DNA of 64,000 bases. Origin: Flavobacterium panacis. Lineage in GTDB: Bacteria > Bacteroidota > Bacteroidia > Flavobacteriales > Flavobacteriaceae. The notes under the pieces were generated by a model that made no database searches, was not told the origin of the DNA, and worked only from the letters and a program-made list of their open reading frames with translations. Both the position numbers and the translations under genes were made by a program. Within the stretch, counting starts at the first letter, position 1, and every line of letters begins with the position of its first letter. This document shows positions 36,145 through 46,745 of this stretch, one piece after another. Where the stretch lies: assembly GCF_024649945.1 (NCBI RefSeq), contig NZ_JANKMS010000005.1:362612-426611 (forward strand), given 5' to 3'.

Positions 36145-38253
36145 ATGAAAAAAACATTTTTATTAATGGCTATTACAACTGCAGGAATCTCATTTGGACA
36201 AGGCAAAATTCAATATCCGCAAACTAAAAAAGGCGAAACTGTTGATGTTTATTTTGATACCAAAGTAAGTGATCCTTACCGTTGGTTAGAAGATGATAAA
36301 TCTGCTGAAACCGGTGCATGGGTAAAAGCTGAGAATGAAGTAACTTACGGTTACTTAGATAAAATTCCGTTTCGTGAAGAATTAAAAAAACGAATGGAAA
36401 AATTGTGGAACTACGAGAAAATCGGTGCTCCATTTAAAGAAGGAAAATTTACGTATTATTCTAAAAACAACGGACTTCAAAATCAATCTGTTGTTTACAG
36501 AAAAGATTTAAACGGAAAAGAAGAAGTTTTCTTAGATCCAAATACTTTTTCAAAAGACGGAACAACTTCACTTGGAGGATTGAATTTCTCTAAAGATGGA
36601 AACAAAGCCGCTTATTCAATTTCTGAAGGTGGAAGCGACTGGAGAAAAGTAATTATTATTGATGCTGTTTCTAAAAAAGTTTTAGAAGACACATTGGTTG
36701 ATGTAAAGTTCAGTGGCGTTTCTTGGTATGGAAATGAAGGTTTCTATTATTCAAGTTACGACAAACCAAAAGGAAGTGAATTGTCTGCTCTAACCGATCA
36801 GCACAAACTCTATTTCCATAAACTAGGAACTTCCCAAAAAGAGGATAAAGTAATTTTTGGTGCCGATAAAAAAAGAAGATACGTTGGAGGTTATGTAACA
36901 GAAGACAATCGTTACTTGGTAATTACAGCTGCTAATTCTACTTATGGAAACGAATTGTACATTAAAGACTTAACGAAACCTAACAGTCCAATTGTAACGA
37001 TTGTAGACAATTTCAATAGCGACAACAGTATTATTGAAAACGAAGGAAGCAAATTATTCATCGAAACCGATTTTAATGCGCCAAACAAACGCGTTGTTAC
37101 GGTCGATGCTGCAAATCCGAAACCAGAAAACTGGAAAGATTTCATTAAAGAAACCAACAATATTTTATCACCTTCAACAGGTGCAGGATATTTCTTTGCT
37201 AATTATACTAAAGACGCTGTTTCATTTGTACAACAGTATGATTACAACGGAAAATTAATTCGTGAAATCAAACTTCCAGCAGTTGGAACTGCAGGCGGAT
37301 TTGGAGGTAAAAAAGAAGAAAAGATTCTATACTATAGCTTTGCAAATTACACAACTCCGGGTAGTATTTATTCTTTTGAACCAAAATCTGGAAAATCTGA
37401 GATTTATCAGAAACCTAAAGTAGATTTCAAAAGCGAAGATTACGAGTCAAAACAAGTTTTCTACACTTCAAAAGATGGTACAAAAGTTCCGATGATTATT
37501 ACGTATAAAAAAGGAACAAAATTAGACGGTAAAAACCCAACAATCCTTTACGGTTATGGCGGATTTAATGTTAGTTTGACACCAAGTTTCAGTATTGCAA
37601 ATGCTGTTTGGATGGAAAATGGCGGAGTTTATGCAGTTGCCAACTTAAGAGGTGGTGGTGAATATGGAAAAAAATGGCATGATGCAGGAACGAAATTGCA
37701 GAAACAAAATGTATTTGACGATTTTATCGCTGCTGCAGAATATCTAATTGCTCAAAAATATACCTCACCTGATTATTTAGCGATTCGCGGAGGATCGAAC
37801 GGAGGTTTATTAGTTGGTGCTACAATGACACAACGTCCAGACTTAATGAAAGTCGCTTTACCAGCAGTTGGAGTTATGGATATGCTTCGTTACAATGCTT
37901 TTACAGCTGGTGCAGGTTGGGCTTTTGATTACGGAACCGCTCAGGACAACAAAGAAATGTTCGAATATTTAAAAGGATATTCTCCAGTTCACAACGTTAA
38001 AAAAGGAACACATTATCCTGCTACAATGGTAACAACAGGAGACCATGATGATCGTGTTGTTCCGGCACACAGTTTCAAATTTGCTTCTGAATTACAGGAA
38101 AAACAAACGGGTGAAAATCCAGTTTTAATTCGAATTGATGTTAAAGCAGGGCACGGAGCAGGAAAATCTGTTGCGGCTACCATTCAAGAGAATGTAGACA
38201 TTCAAGCTTTTACACTTTATAATATGGGCTTTAAAGCTTTGCCTAAAAAGTAA
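36145..38253 (+). CDS. Prolyl oligopeptidase (S9A), secreted
   Basis: 702 residues: signal peptide (MKKTFLLMAITTAGISFGQ), N-terminal DPYRWLEDDKSAET segment, a seven-bladed propeller, and a C-terminal alpha/beta-hydrolase with nucleophile Ser in RGGSNGGLL, Asp in DHDDRVVPAHSF and His in KAGHGAGKS. It cleaves short proline-containing peptides after Pro. The signal peptide places it in the periplasm. Confidence 0.95.
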   Translation: MKKTFLLMAITTAGISFGQGKIQYPQTKKGETVDVYFDTKVSDPYRWLEDDKSAETGAWVKAENEVTYGYLDKIPFREELKKRMEKLWNYEKIGAPFKEGKFTYYSKNNGLQNQSVVYRKDLNGKEEVFLDPNTFSKDGTTSLGGLNFSKDGNKAAYSISEGGSDWRKVIIIDAVSKKVLEDTLVDVKFSGVSWYGNEGFYYSSYDKPKGSELSALTDQHKLYFHKLGTSQKEDKVIFGADKKRRYVGGYVTEDNRYLVITAANSTYGNELYIKDLTKPNSPIVTIVDNFNSDNSIIENEGSKLFIETDFNAPNKRVVTVDAANPKPENWKDFIKETNNILSPSTGAGYFFANYTKDAVSFVQQYDYNGKLIREIKLPAVGTAGGFGGKKEEKILYYSFANYTTPGSIYSFEPKSGKSEIYQKPKVDFKSEDYESKQVFYTSKDGTKVPMIITYKKGTKLDGKNPTILYGYGGFNVSLTPSFSIANAVWMENGGVYAVANLRGGGEYGKKWHDAGTKLQKQNVFDDFIAAAEYLIAQKYTSPDYLAIRGGSNGGLLVGATMTQRPDLMKVALPAVGVMDMLRYNAFTAGAGWAFDYGTAQDNKEMFEYLKGYSPVHNVKKGTHYPATMVTTGDHDDRVVPAHSFKFASELQEKQTGENPVLIRIDVKAGHGAGKSVAATIQENVDIQAFTLYNMGFKALPKK

Positions 38254-38277
38254 GACTTTAAGCTTAATTTTTTTTTT

Positions 38278-38314
38278 AGCCACGAATTCACGAATTATTT
38301 TCTGAATCGTGGCT
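38278..38314. repeat. Hairpin, CACGAATT family
   Basis: AGCCACGAATTCACGAATT ... AATCGTGGCT, placed right behind the prolyl oligopeptidase gene and preceded by a T-rich run. Confidence 0.75.
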
Positions 38315-38320
38315 AATTTT

Positions 38321-38513
38321 TTTGCCACGAATTACACTAATTCCCACTAATTTAAATTTTTGAAAATTTTATATTGTGCTTATGTTTTGCCACAGATTAA
38401 AAGGATTAAAATGATTTTAATGTTTATTTTTTTCTTTAACAATCTGTGAAAATCCTTTAATCTGTGGCAAATAAAAAAAAGAATTCAAGGAAATTAGTGT
38501 AATTCGTGGCAAA
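38321..38513. repeat. Nested inverted repeats, CACGAATT outside and CCACAGATT inside
   Basis: Outer 22-nt arms (38321-38342 and 38492-38513) are exact inverted copies; inner arms (38385-38407 and 38451-38471, TTTGCCACAGATTAAAAGGA and onward) match with one indel. Together they fill the gap before the oxidoreductase gene, whose ATG is 35 bp on. Confidence 0.93.
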
Positions 38514-38548
38514 CCTTTTTTAAATTTGAGAAACTAAAAACTTAAACA

Positions 38549-39541
38549 ATGGAAATTATAAAATGGGGAATTATTGGCTGTGGAAATGTAACCGAAGTCA
38601 AAAGCGGCCCAGCTTTTCAGAAAGCTCCAAACTCAGCTTTAGTTGCCGTTATGCGAAGAGATGCAGCACTAGCTGAAGATTACGCCAAACGACACAACGT
38701 TCCGAAATGGTATTCAAAAGCTGAAGATTTAATAAATGATCCAGAAGTTGATGCTGTTTATATTGCTACTCCTCCATCTTCTCATAAAGAATATACTATT
38801 TTATGTGCCAAAGCTGGAAAACCAGTTTATGTTGAAAAACCAATGGCTTTGACTTTTGAAGAATGCAACGAAATGATCAGCGTTTGTAAAGAACACAACG
38901 TTCCTTTATTTGTTGCCTATTACAGAAGAGCTTTACCGCGATTCTTAAAAATAAAAGAAATTATAGATCAAGGAAAATTAGGAACCATTAGACATGTAAA
39001 TTGTGTTTTATATCACCCTTTTGAGCAACGTTATGATGACGAAATCAACCTTCCTTGGACTGTTTTGCCTCATATTTCTGGAGGTGGAATTTTTGTCGAT
39101 TTAGCTTGTCACACTCTAGATTTTCTGGATTTTGTTTTAGGTCCGATAAAATCTGTTCGCGGGCATGCGACTTCGCAATTAATGGCTTATCCTGCAGAAG
39201 ATGCCGTTTCGATGTCTTTCTTATTTGAAAACGGAGTCCACGGTTCTGGAGTCTGGAATTTTGCAAGTTACGAACGTTATGATAATACTGAAATCGTTGG
39301 AGATAAAGGAAAAATTTCTTTTTCGACTTTTGGAAATGATCCGCTGCAGATTCAATATGCAAATGGAGAAAAGGAAAGTATTGCAATAGAAAACCCGCTT
39401 CATATCCAGCAGCCATTTATTGAAACTGTTATGGCTGATCTTTTGGGTAATGGAACTTCCCCATCTAAAGGAACTTCTGGCGCCAGAACAACTTGGGTTA
39501 TTGATCAGGTTTTGAAGGAATTTAGAGAGGCTTCGAAATAA
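38549..39541 (+). CDS. Gfo/Idh/MocA-family oxidoreductase
   Basis: 330 residues: Rossmann NAD(P)-binding start (WGIIGCGNVTEVKSG), the family EKP motif (VYVEKPMALT) and a C-terminal GFO_IDH_MocA domain with a HTLDFLDFVLGP catalytic-His segment. The family oxidises sugars, inositols or similar alcohols; the substrate cannot be told from the sequence or context. No sugar gene cluster surrounds it. Confidence 0.9.
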   Translation: MEIIKWGIIGCGNVTEVKSGPAFQKAPNSALVAVMRRDAALAEDYAKRHNVPKWYSKAEDLINDPEVDAVYIATPPSSHKEYTILCAKAGKPVYVEKPMALTFEECNEMISVCKEHNVPLFVAYYRRALPRFLKIKEIIDQGKLGTIRHVNCVLYHPFEQRYDDEINLPWTVLPHISGGGIFVDLACHTLDFLDFVLGPIKSVRGHATSQLMAYPAEDAVSMSFLFENGVHGSGVWNFASYERYDNTEIVGDKGKISFSTFGNDPLQIQYANGEKESIAIENPLHIQQPFIETVMADLLGNGTSPSKGTSGARTTWVIDQVLKEFREASK

Positions 39542-39592
39542 GTGCCATTTTTTGCCATTTCGAGAAACGAGAAATCACAAAAACTACTCATA

Positions 39593-39627
39593 AAAAAGAG
39601 GATATTCTTTCGAATATCCTCTTTTTA
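39593..39627. terminator. Bidirectional terminator
   Basis: AAAGAGGATATTC-TTTC-GAATATCCTCTTT, perfect stem with A and T runs, between convergent genes. Confidence 0.92.
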
Positions 39628-39651
39628 TAAAACTATAATAACGGAATAAAA

Positions 39652-40626
39652 TTATAGGCTGTATTTGATTCCTAAAGTTAATCCTAAACCAGAGATTCCA
39701 ACGTATGAACTTAATTCGTCCATTTTTTCATTAGGTCTCGTAGTATCTGTTAGATCTGTAGGAGTAGCTGTATTTGGATTAAATAATGCATTGTTAGAAT
39801 TTGCATCTAATTTTTTATGATAGTTTGTATATCTCTGTGATGTATTTCTAGTTGCTAAAGCATCTTGTCCGTTTACCGTATATTCTGTTGTTTCTTTAGA
39901 TTTTCCGTGAACAGTAAAGTTGCGGTATTCTAACTCTGCAAAAGCGGAAATGTGTTTTCCTAATTTATAAGATGTTCCTAATGCTGCCATAAATCCAATT
40001 GTTGGGTTTGGTTTTACTACATCTTTAGAATAAATATTATTTGTTTGCACTACATTATTACCAACATAAGATGTAAGTTCTCTATCTGTTTTAATATCTA
40101 ATGTTCCGTGAACTGGAACAATAACTCCAACTTTAGTATATGGCTCAAAACCATGAGCTTCTCCTAAAAACATTACAATAGAAGGCGCTAAATCAAATGC
40201 TTTAATCTGTCCATCAGCAGTAAAACTAATATATGTAGCGACATTATTAGCAGCATCATATCCATAAAGTCTATCTACTGTTTGAGCCATTGTCTTACTA
40301 TTACTTATGTAATAATTTGCAGACATTTCAACCCCTAAACGTGTAGAAAAACGGTAACCTGCTGTAATACCACTTCTAAAACCTTGTCCAAATGATCCCG
40401 TTATACTTTCTCTTGAAACCAATTTATTGTTAGTTAAAGTACCTGAATAAATATCTCTATTAGGAGCTTGTCCTCCTACTTCAGGAAATTCTGTTGAAGC
40501 TGTTTGGTTGAAATACGACCCTCCTAATTTAAAATACCAGCTTTCTGGCTTGTCTGCTTTCTCTGTTTGCGCTATTGTGGTCATTGAGCAAACTAATAAT
40601 CCTAATAAAAATAGGTTCTTTTTCAT
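39652..40626 (-). CDS. Outer membrane beta-barrel protein
   Basis: About 324 residues from the ATG at 40626 (MKKNLFLLGLLVCSMTTIAQ signal peptide); an ATG three codons upstream is also possible. Strand-like segments include SGITAGYRFSTRLGVEMSAN and SAFAELEYRNFTVHG, and the C-terminus LTLGIKYSL fits a barrel end. The fold is clear; specific function is unknown. Confidence 0.8.
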   Translation of the reverse strand: MKKNLFLLGLLVCSMTTIAQTEKADKPESWYFKLGGSYFNQTASTEFPEVGGQAPNRDIYSGTLTNNKLVSRESITGSFGQGFRSGITAGYRFSTRLGVEMSANYYISNSKTMAQTVDRLYGYDAANNVATYISFTADGQIKAFDLAPSIVMFLGEAHGFEPYTKVGVIVPVHGTLDIKTDRELTSYVGNNVVQTNNIYSKDVVKPNPTIGFMAALGTSYKLGKHISAFAELEYRNFTVHGKSKETTEYTVNGQDALATRNTSQRYTNYHKKLDANSNNALFNPNTATPTDLTDTTRPNEKMDELSSYVGISGLGLTLGIKYSL

Positions 40627-40805
40627 AATTCTCATTTATTGATTTATACAAACTTAGATTATATTAACATATTCTTACAGTTTGTAAGGTTAGACTTGGA
40701 ACGAAATCGTTGTAATTTTGAACAATATTACTAAAAAACTATTATGCGTGCATATTTTTTAACATAAAGATTTTAACATCTGTTTGAATTTTAACAGTTA
40801 AAATT

Positions 40806-43800
40806 TTAGTTTAATTTAAAATTAATTTGCATTTTTTCCAATTCCTGCAATAACTCGGCTGAAATCCTAACTTTTAAACGGCGACTTGGCATCGTAAGTT
40901 TAGTTACTACTTTAATTTCTTCAACTTCATTTACCTCTTGGATCTTTGTATCCTCAAGTGCGGCATCTTCATTCTCATTTTCACTTTCAAAAACGGCATC
41001 TTCAGTTTCAAAATCTGTTGGCGTTTCTACCTCAACCAATTTTTTTATTTTTTCTAATTCCATGATTTCAAAAGTCACAGCATTCTCTCCTTTGTTTTCA
41101 GCAAATAAATGACTTAACTTATGAATAAATTCAGGATGAAGATCTTTAATATTCAGTAAAACGATTAGTTTTTTAGCGAAAGCTTCCAGAATATCCTGCA
41201 ATTGTCGAATCTCCACAAACTGCATTCTAGGATCTGATTTTTTCCCTGTATCGTGGTTTACCCATCCGTCTTTGATCAATATTTTCAAAAAAGCAAAATT
41301 GTTCTGAATCAAGAAATGGCGGAATTTTAAATATTCTTCACCAAAAATCTTAAACTCGTAACTTTCATCATAACCTTCTAAGTTGAATGCTGCCCAGCCT
41401 TTTCCGTTTTTGGCTACACGATGCTGAACGTTATTGATAATTCCGGCGAAATGTAAATTCTTTCCAACATATTCATTCATGCTCTTTAATGCTTCCAATC
41501 GGGCATTACAGAAGTATTTCATCTCAAATCTAAAATCATCAAGTGGATGTCCTGAAATATAAATTCCAACAACCTCTTTTTCTTTTGCCAGTTTTTCCAT
41601 TGTACTCCAGTCTTCACATGGCGGTACAACTGGTTCATCAATTTGTACTTCACTAGCTTCTCCGAATAAACTTACTTGCGAAGAGTTTTCATTTTCCTGA
41701 AACTTCGATCCATAACGCATTGCTTTTTCATAGAACGTAATTCCATCACCTTCATCATGGAAATATTGTGCTCTGGTTGTCCCTTCAAAAGAGTCAAAAC
41801 CTCCGGCTAATGCTAAATTTTCAATCGCTTTTTTGTTGGCAGCACGTAAATCAATTCGTTTCGCTAAATCAAAAATCGATTTATATCTTCCATCTTTTCT
41901 GTTTTCTACAATCGTTTCTACAGCTCCAGAACCTACTCCTTTAATCGCTCCCATTCCGAAACGAACCGCATAATCATCGTTTACGGTAAATTTATAGTAC
42001 GATTCATTTACGTCTGGACCAAGAACTTGTAATCCCATACGTTTACATTCTTCCATGAAAAACGAAACTTGTTTGATATCGTTCATGTTATTCGAAAGTA
42101 CCGCCGCCATATATTCCGCAGGATAATGCGCTTTCAAATAAGCAGTTTGATACGCAATCCACGCATAACAAGTCGAGTGCGATTTGTTGAAGGCGTAACT
42201 CGCAAAGGCCTCCCAGTCTTTCCAGATTTTCTCTAGAACTTTGGCGTCGTGACCTTTTGCTGCCGCTTGCTCCACAAACTTCGGTTTCATTTTATCTAGT
42301 ACGTCTTTTTGTTTCTTACCCATCGCTTTACGCAAGACGTCGGCCTCACCCTTTGTAAATCCTGCCAAAGACTGAGACAAAAGCATTACCTGCTCTTGGT
42401 AAACTGTAATTCCGTAGGTTTCTGATAAATATTCGGCACAGGCATCTAAATCGTATTTGATTTCCTCGTCACCATTTTTTCTTCGAACGAAAGACGGAAT
42501 ATACTCCAAAGGTCCCGGACGATACAAGGCATTCATGGCAATTAAATCTCCAAACACCGTTGGTTTCAGATCTTTCATGTATTTCTGCATCCCAGGTGAC
42601 TCATATTGGAAGATTCCAACAGTTTCACCTCTTTGGAAAAGCGCATACGTTTCTTCATCATCAATTGGAAAAGTATCTGGATTTAGCTCGATTCCTGTTC
42701 TGTATTTTACCAGTTTTACGGTATCTTTTATCAGCGTAAGGGTCTTCAAACCCAAGAAGTCCATTTTCAGCAATCCTGCACTTTCTGCAACCGAGTTATC
42801 GAACTGCGTTACATATAAATCGGAATCTTTTGCTGTCGTAACCGGAACGTAATTCGTAATATCCGAAGGTGTAATGATTACCCCACAGGCGTGAATTCCC
42901 GTGTTACGCATCGATCCTTCAAGGATTTTTGCCTGCTGAATGGTTTCTCCTGCCAAATCATCTTCATTGGCAATTGCGATTAATTCTTTTACATTATCAA
43001 ATTCGTCCGAACGAAGTGCTTTTTTAACTTCCTCTTCACTCTCCGAAATAAAACGCGCCAAATTCCATTTTGACGGCATCATTCCCGGAATCAATTTCGC
43101 AATTCTATCGGCTTCAAATAAGGGTAAATCTAGTACACGAGCCGTATCACGAATCGCCGATTTGGTCGCCATTTTACCATAAGTGATAATCTGTGCCACC
43201 TGTTTTTGACCGTATTTGTTGATTACATAATCCATTACACGTCCACGACCCTCGTCATCAAAGTCGATATCAATATCGGGCATCGATACACGGTCAGGAT
43301 TTAGGAAACGCTCAAAAAGTAAGTCATATTTAATTGGGTCAATATTGGTAATTCCAAGACAGTACGCAACCGCAGATCCGGCTGCAGAACCACGCCCAGG
43401 TCCTACCGAAACGTCCATATTTCTAGCTTCGGCGATGAAATCCTGTACAATCAAGAAATAACCTGGATATCCTGAATTCGAAATCGTCATCAATTCAAAA
43501 TCCAAACGTTCTTGAATCGATTCGGTAATTTCGCCATATCTTCTTTTTGCACCTTCCATAGTAAGATGGCGCAAGTATTTATTTTCTCCACGAACACCAC
43601 CATCTTCTTCATCTTCGGGCACCATAAATTCGTCTGGAATTTCGAATTTCGGAAGCAATACATCACGATAAAGCGAATATCCTTCAACCTTATCGATAAT
43701 TTCCTGAATATTGATAATCGCTTCTGGCAAATCGGCAAAAAGCTTTTTCATCTCGTCTTGCGACTTGAAATAGTATTCCTGATTTGGAAGTCCGTAACGG

Positions 43801-45341
43801 TAACCACGACCACGACCAATTGGCGTTGCCTGCTTTTCTCCGTCTTTTACACACAATAAAATGTCGTGTGCATTGGCATCTTCTTTATTTAAATAATAAG
43901 TGTTGTTGGTCGCAATTAATTTGACATTGTGCTTTTGAGAGAACTCAATCAAGGTTTTGTTCACACGATTTTCATCTTCCTGATTATGGCGCATTACTTC
44001 CAGATAGAAATCTTCGCCAAATTGCTCCTTCCACCAAATTAAAGCTTCTTCTGCTTGGTTTTCTCCAATGTTCAAGATTTTACTCGGAATTTCTCCATAT
44101 AAATTCCCAGACAAAACCATGATATCGCCTTTGTATTGCTCAACTATTTTTCTGTCAATTCTCGGAACATAATAAAATCCGTCTGTATAGGCAATCGAAG
44201 CCATTTTAGCCAAGTTATGATAACCAGCTTTATTTTTAGCCATTAAAACAACTTGATAACCGTTGTCTTTTTTGCTTTTATCTAAGTGATTTTCGCAAAT
44301 ATTAAATTCACAACCCACAATAGGTTTCACCTCTGTTTCGGTTGGTTCTTCACCTGCTTCGACTAAAGCTTTGTTTTTTCCAGAAGCCGCTTTATTATGG
44401 TTCATAACGGCACTCACAAAATGGAAAGCTCCCATCATGTTTCCTGTGTCTGTCATAGCCACAGCTGGCATTCCGTTTTTAGCGGAAGCTGCCACAATAT
44501 TTCCAACTCCAATAGTCGATTGCAAAACCGAAAACTGGGTATGATTGTGTAAATGCGCAAATTTTGCTGCTTTAAAATCAGCTTTATCTTCTTCTGAAAC
44601 AACAGTTTGCTGACCTTCTCCAGCAAGAGCTTTAAGCTGTTCTCTGATTTTATCAGAAGCCGCTTTTAAGTTGATATGTTTTAAACCAATTAACTTGAAT
44701 GGCTCCGCATTTCTTTCTTGAAATTCTCTAAAATATTCTTTTGGAACATCTAATTCTTCTTTGGTAAAAACTTCTCTTCTAACCAATTCCAGGAAACAAC
44801 GCGTAGTTGCCTCAACGTCGGCAGTTGCGTTGTGTGCTTCCGCAAAAGGCTGGTCGAAAAGATAACTGTGTAATTCGGTCAAAGTTGGAAGTTTGAATTT
44901 CCCTCCACGACCTCCAGGAAGCTGTAATAACGATGCGGTAACTTCGGTACAGGTATCCAAAACAGGCATTGAACTCATTTGAGATTCTACTCCCATTCTA
45001 TGGAATTCGGCACCCATAATATTAACGTCGAATCCTAAATTCTGACCGACAATAAATTTTGTTTTGCTTAAGGCAATATTGAATTTCTCTAAAACTTCGG
45101 CCAAAGTGATTCCATCTGCTTCAGCCAATTCAGTAGAGATTCCGTGAATACGCTCAGCATCATACGGAATATTAAATCCTTCTGGTTTTACCAAATAATC
45201 CTGATGTTCGATAAGCTGTCCCATTTCGTCATGAAGCTGCCAAGCGATCTGTATACAGCGAGGCCAGTTATCAGAGTCAGTTATTGGAGCATCCCAGCGT
45301 TTTGGTAATCCGGTTGTTTCGGTATCGAATATTAAATACAT
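40806..45341 (-). CDS. dnaE: DNA polymerase III alpha subunit with fused N-terminal exonuclease
   Basis: About 1511 residues from MYLIFDTETTGLP (45341). The N-terminal ~200 residues are a DnaQ-like 3'-5' exonuclease (FDTETTGLP Exo I; later HNATADVEAT), fused to DnaE: PHP domain (HLHNHTQFSVL), palm with the catalytic Asp cluster (MPDIDIDFDDEGRGRV), fingers, helix-hairpin-helix and an OB-like region (LHFAGIINNVQHRV). A long acidic linker lies near the C-terminus. The fusion of proofreading with DnaE is known in Flavobacteriia and would make a single-chain replicase. Confidence 0.95.
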   Translation of the reverse strand: MYLIFDTETTGLPKRWDAPITDSDNWPRCIQIAWQLHDEMGQLIEHQDYLVKPEGFNIPYDAERIHGISTELAEADGITLAEVLEKFNIALSKTKFIVGQNLGFDVNIMGAEFHRMGVESQMSSMPVLDTCTEVTASLLQLPGGRGGKFKLPTLTELHSYLFDQPFAEAHNATADVEATTRCFLELVRREVFTKEELDVPKEYFREFQERNAEPFKLIGLKHINLKAASDKIREQLKALAGEGQQTVVSEEDKADFKAAKFAHLHNHTQFSVLQSTIGVGNIVAASAKNGMPAVAMTDTGNMMGAFHFVSAVMNHNKAASGKNKALVEAGEEPTETEVKPIVGCEFNICENHLDKSKKDNGYQVVLMAKNKAGYHNLAKMASIAYTDGFYYVPRIDRKIVEQYKGDIMVLSGNLYGEIPSKILNIGENQAEEALIWWKEQFGEDFYLEVMRHNQEDENRVNKTLIEFSQKHNVKLIATNNTYYLNKEDANAHDILLCVKDGEKQATPIGRGRGYRYGLPNQEYYFKSQDEMKKLFADLPEAIINIQEIIDKVEGYSLYRDVLLPKFEIPDEFMVPEDEEDGGVRGENKYLRHLTMEGAKRRYGEITESIQERLDFELMTISNSGYPGYFLIVQDFIAEARNMDVSVGPGRGSAAGSAVAYCLGITNIDPIKYDLLFERFLNPDRVSMPDIDIDFDDEGRGRVMDYVINKYGQKQVAQIITYGKMATKSAIRDTARVLDLPLFEADRIAKLIPGMMPSKWNLARFISESEEEVKKALRSDEFDNVKELIAIANEDDLAGETIQQAKILEGSMRNTGIHACGVIITPSDITNYVPVTTAKDSDLYVTQFDNSVAESAGLLKMDFLGLKTLTLIKDTVKLVKYRTGIELNPDTFPIDDEETYALFQRGETVGIFQYESPGMQKYMKDLKPTVFGDLIAMNALYRPGPLEYIPSFVRRKNGDEEIKYDLDACAEYLSETYGITVYQEQVMLLSQSLAGFTKGEADVLRKAMGKKQKDVLDKMKPKFVEQAAAKGHDAKVLEKIWKDWEAFASYAFNKSHSTCYAWIAYQTAYLKAHYPAEYMAAVLSNNMNDIKQVSFFMEECKRMGLQVLGPDVNESYYKFTVNDDYAVRFGMGAIKGVGSGAVETIVENRKDGRYKSIFDLAKRIDLRAANKKAIENLALAGGFDSFEGTTRAQYFHDEGDGITFYEKAMRYGSKFQENENSSQVSLFGEASEVQIDEPVVPPCEDWSTMEKLAKEKEVVGIYISGHPLDDFRFEMKYFCNARLEALKSMNEYVGKNLHFAGIINNVQHRVAKNGKGWAAFNLEGYDESYEFKIFGEEYLKFRHFLIQNNFAFLKILIKDGWVNHDTGKKSDPRMQFVEIRQLQDILEAFAKKLIVLLNIKDLHPEFIHKLSHLFAENKGENAVTFEIMELEKIKKLVEVETPTDFETEDAVFESENENEDAALEDTKIQEVNEVEEIKVVTKLTMPSRRLKVRISAELLQELEKMQINFKLN

Positions 45342-45882
45342 ATAGTGAAAATACAAAAATTAAACTCCAAATCCCAATCTTTTCCAATATAAATACTTGA
45401 TTATATGGAATGTAAAAAATGGTCTTATAAATTATGGAGGAAGTTCAAATTTACGCTTTTTTTGGAGAAATAATGAAACGAAAGTTGTTAACAAAAGCAT
45501 TAAAGGAGACCTGTTAAATGCAATTCTTAAAAATTTAAACACATAGAGACATAGATCTGGTTTTTGTAAAAAGAAGTTTGAAAAAAATCTAGATTTTTAA
45601 CACATAGCTATATGTTTTTAATGCTTCAAATAAAATCTGTCAAAAGCAATTCTTAAAAATTCAACCCTATATCTATGTGTATTTAAATAAGTGAAACGCC
45701 TTCTTAAGATTTCTAAATCTATGTTTCTATGTATTAAAAACAACTACACCCAAAGCATTTTCATTATCAAAAACATCTATTATTCATTTTGAACACTCAT
45801 TGCTCCAAAATGAACACTTTTAAGCTGTGATGTATCCTGAACTTTGCTTCATCAAATTATAACAATTAAAAAATCAATAATC
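45342..45882. other. 541-bp intergenic region between dnaE and the SDR gene
   Basis: AT-rich. It carries the CACATAGAGACATAG inverted-word cluster (45533-45740) and, at 45790-45827, two GAACACT / GAACACTT half-sites around a GCTCCAAAATGAACAC stretch that could be an operator for the neighbouring AraC regulator. No ORF of interest was seen. Confidence 0.5.
45533..45740. repeat. Inverted-word cluster, CACATAGAGACATAGAT family
   Basis: The left outer arm near 45533-45557 (ACACATAGAGACATAGATCT) opposes ATCTATGTTTCTATGT near 45716-45732. Inside, ACACATAGCTATATG and CTATATCTATGTGT form another opposed pair. The match is imperfect but clearly word-based. Confidence 0.65.
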
Positions 45883-46686
45883 ATGAAAACAATTTTTATC
45901 ACAGGCGCATCATCAGGTTTAGGAAAAGCAACAGCAAAATTATTCCACGAAAAAGGATGGAACGTAATCGCAACCATGAGAACACCTGAAAAAGAGACAG
46001 AACTTTCTCAATTAAAAAATGTAACGCTTTTACCATTAGACGTTACCAATTTTGATCAAATTCAAACTACAGTAAAAAAAGCATTGGAATTAAGAGACAT
46101 TGACATCGTTTTTAATAATGCTGGTTATGGCTTAATTGGTCCATTAGAAAGTCTTTCAGATGATCAAATTACGAAACAACTGAACACTAATTTATTGGGA
46201 GTTATTCGTGTTACAAATGCTTTTGTTCCTTATTTCAGAGAAAGAAAAAGCGGTTTATTTATTTCAACAACTTCTATTGGCGGATTAATCGCTTTTCCTT
46301 TAGGTTCAATATATCACGCGACAAAATGGGGATTAGAAGGCTGGAGCGAAAGTATGGCTTACGAATTAAATCCGTTTGGGGTTCATATTAAAACGGTTTC
46401 TCCAGGAGGAATTAAAACAGAATTCCTTCACGGTTCTCTTGACACAGGAGCGCGACCTGAATACGAAGCGATGACCAATAGCATGTTTGCAAATGTTGGC
46501 GCTATGTTTGAGATGGCTTCAACTCCAGAACAAATTGCCGAGGTAGTTTATGAAGCAGCTACAGATGGTAAAAACCAATTACGATATGTAGCTGGAGAAG
46601 ATGCAAAAGCGCTTTACAAACAAAGAATAGAATTAGGAGCTGAAGCTTTCCGTACCGAATTTGGAAAACAGTTTTTGGGAGCATAA
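45883..46686 (+). CDS. Short-chain dehydrogenase/reductase
   Basis: 267 residues from the ATG at 45883 (MKTIFITGASSGLGKATAK); the longer frame adds 13 implausible residues. Classical SDR: TGxxxGxG cofactor motif, NNAGYG, and the catalytic YHATK. Substrate unknown. The AraC regulator follows on the same strand and may control it. Confidence 0.92.
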   Translation: MKTIFITGASSGLGKATAKLFHEKGWNVIATMRTPEKETELSQLKNVTLLPLDVTNFDQIQTTVKKALELRDIDIVFNNAGYGLIGPLESLSDDQITKQLNTNLLGVIRVTNAFVPYFRERKSGLFISTTSIGGLIAFPLGSIYHATKWGLEGWSESMAYELNPFGVHIKTVSPGGIKTEFLHGSLDTGARPEYEAMTNSMFANVGAMFEMASTPEQIAEVVYEAATDGKNQLRYVAGEDAKALYKQRIELGAEAFRTEFGKQFLGA

Positions 46687-46745
46687 TAAATCCTGATGAG
46701 ACTATCTAAAAGCTTAAAACATTTTTTAGTAGGCTCCAGCGGAGC

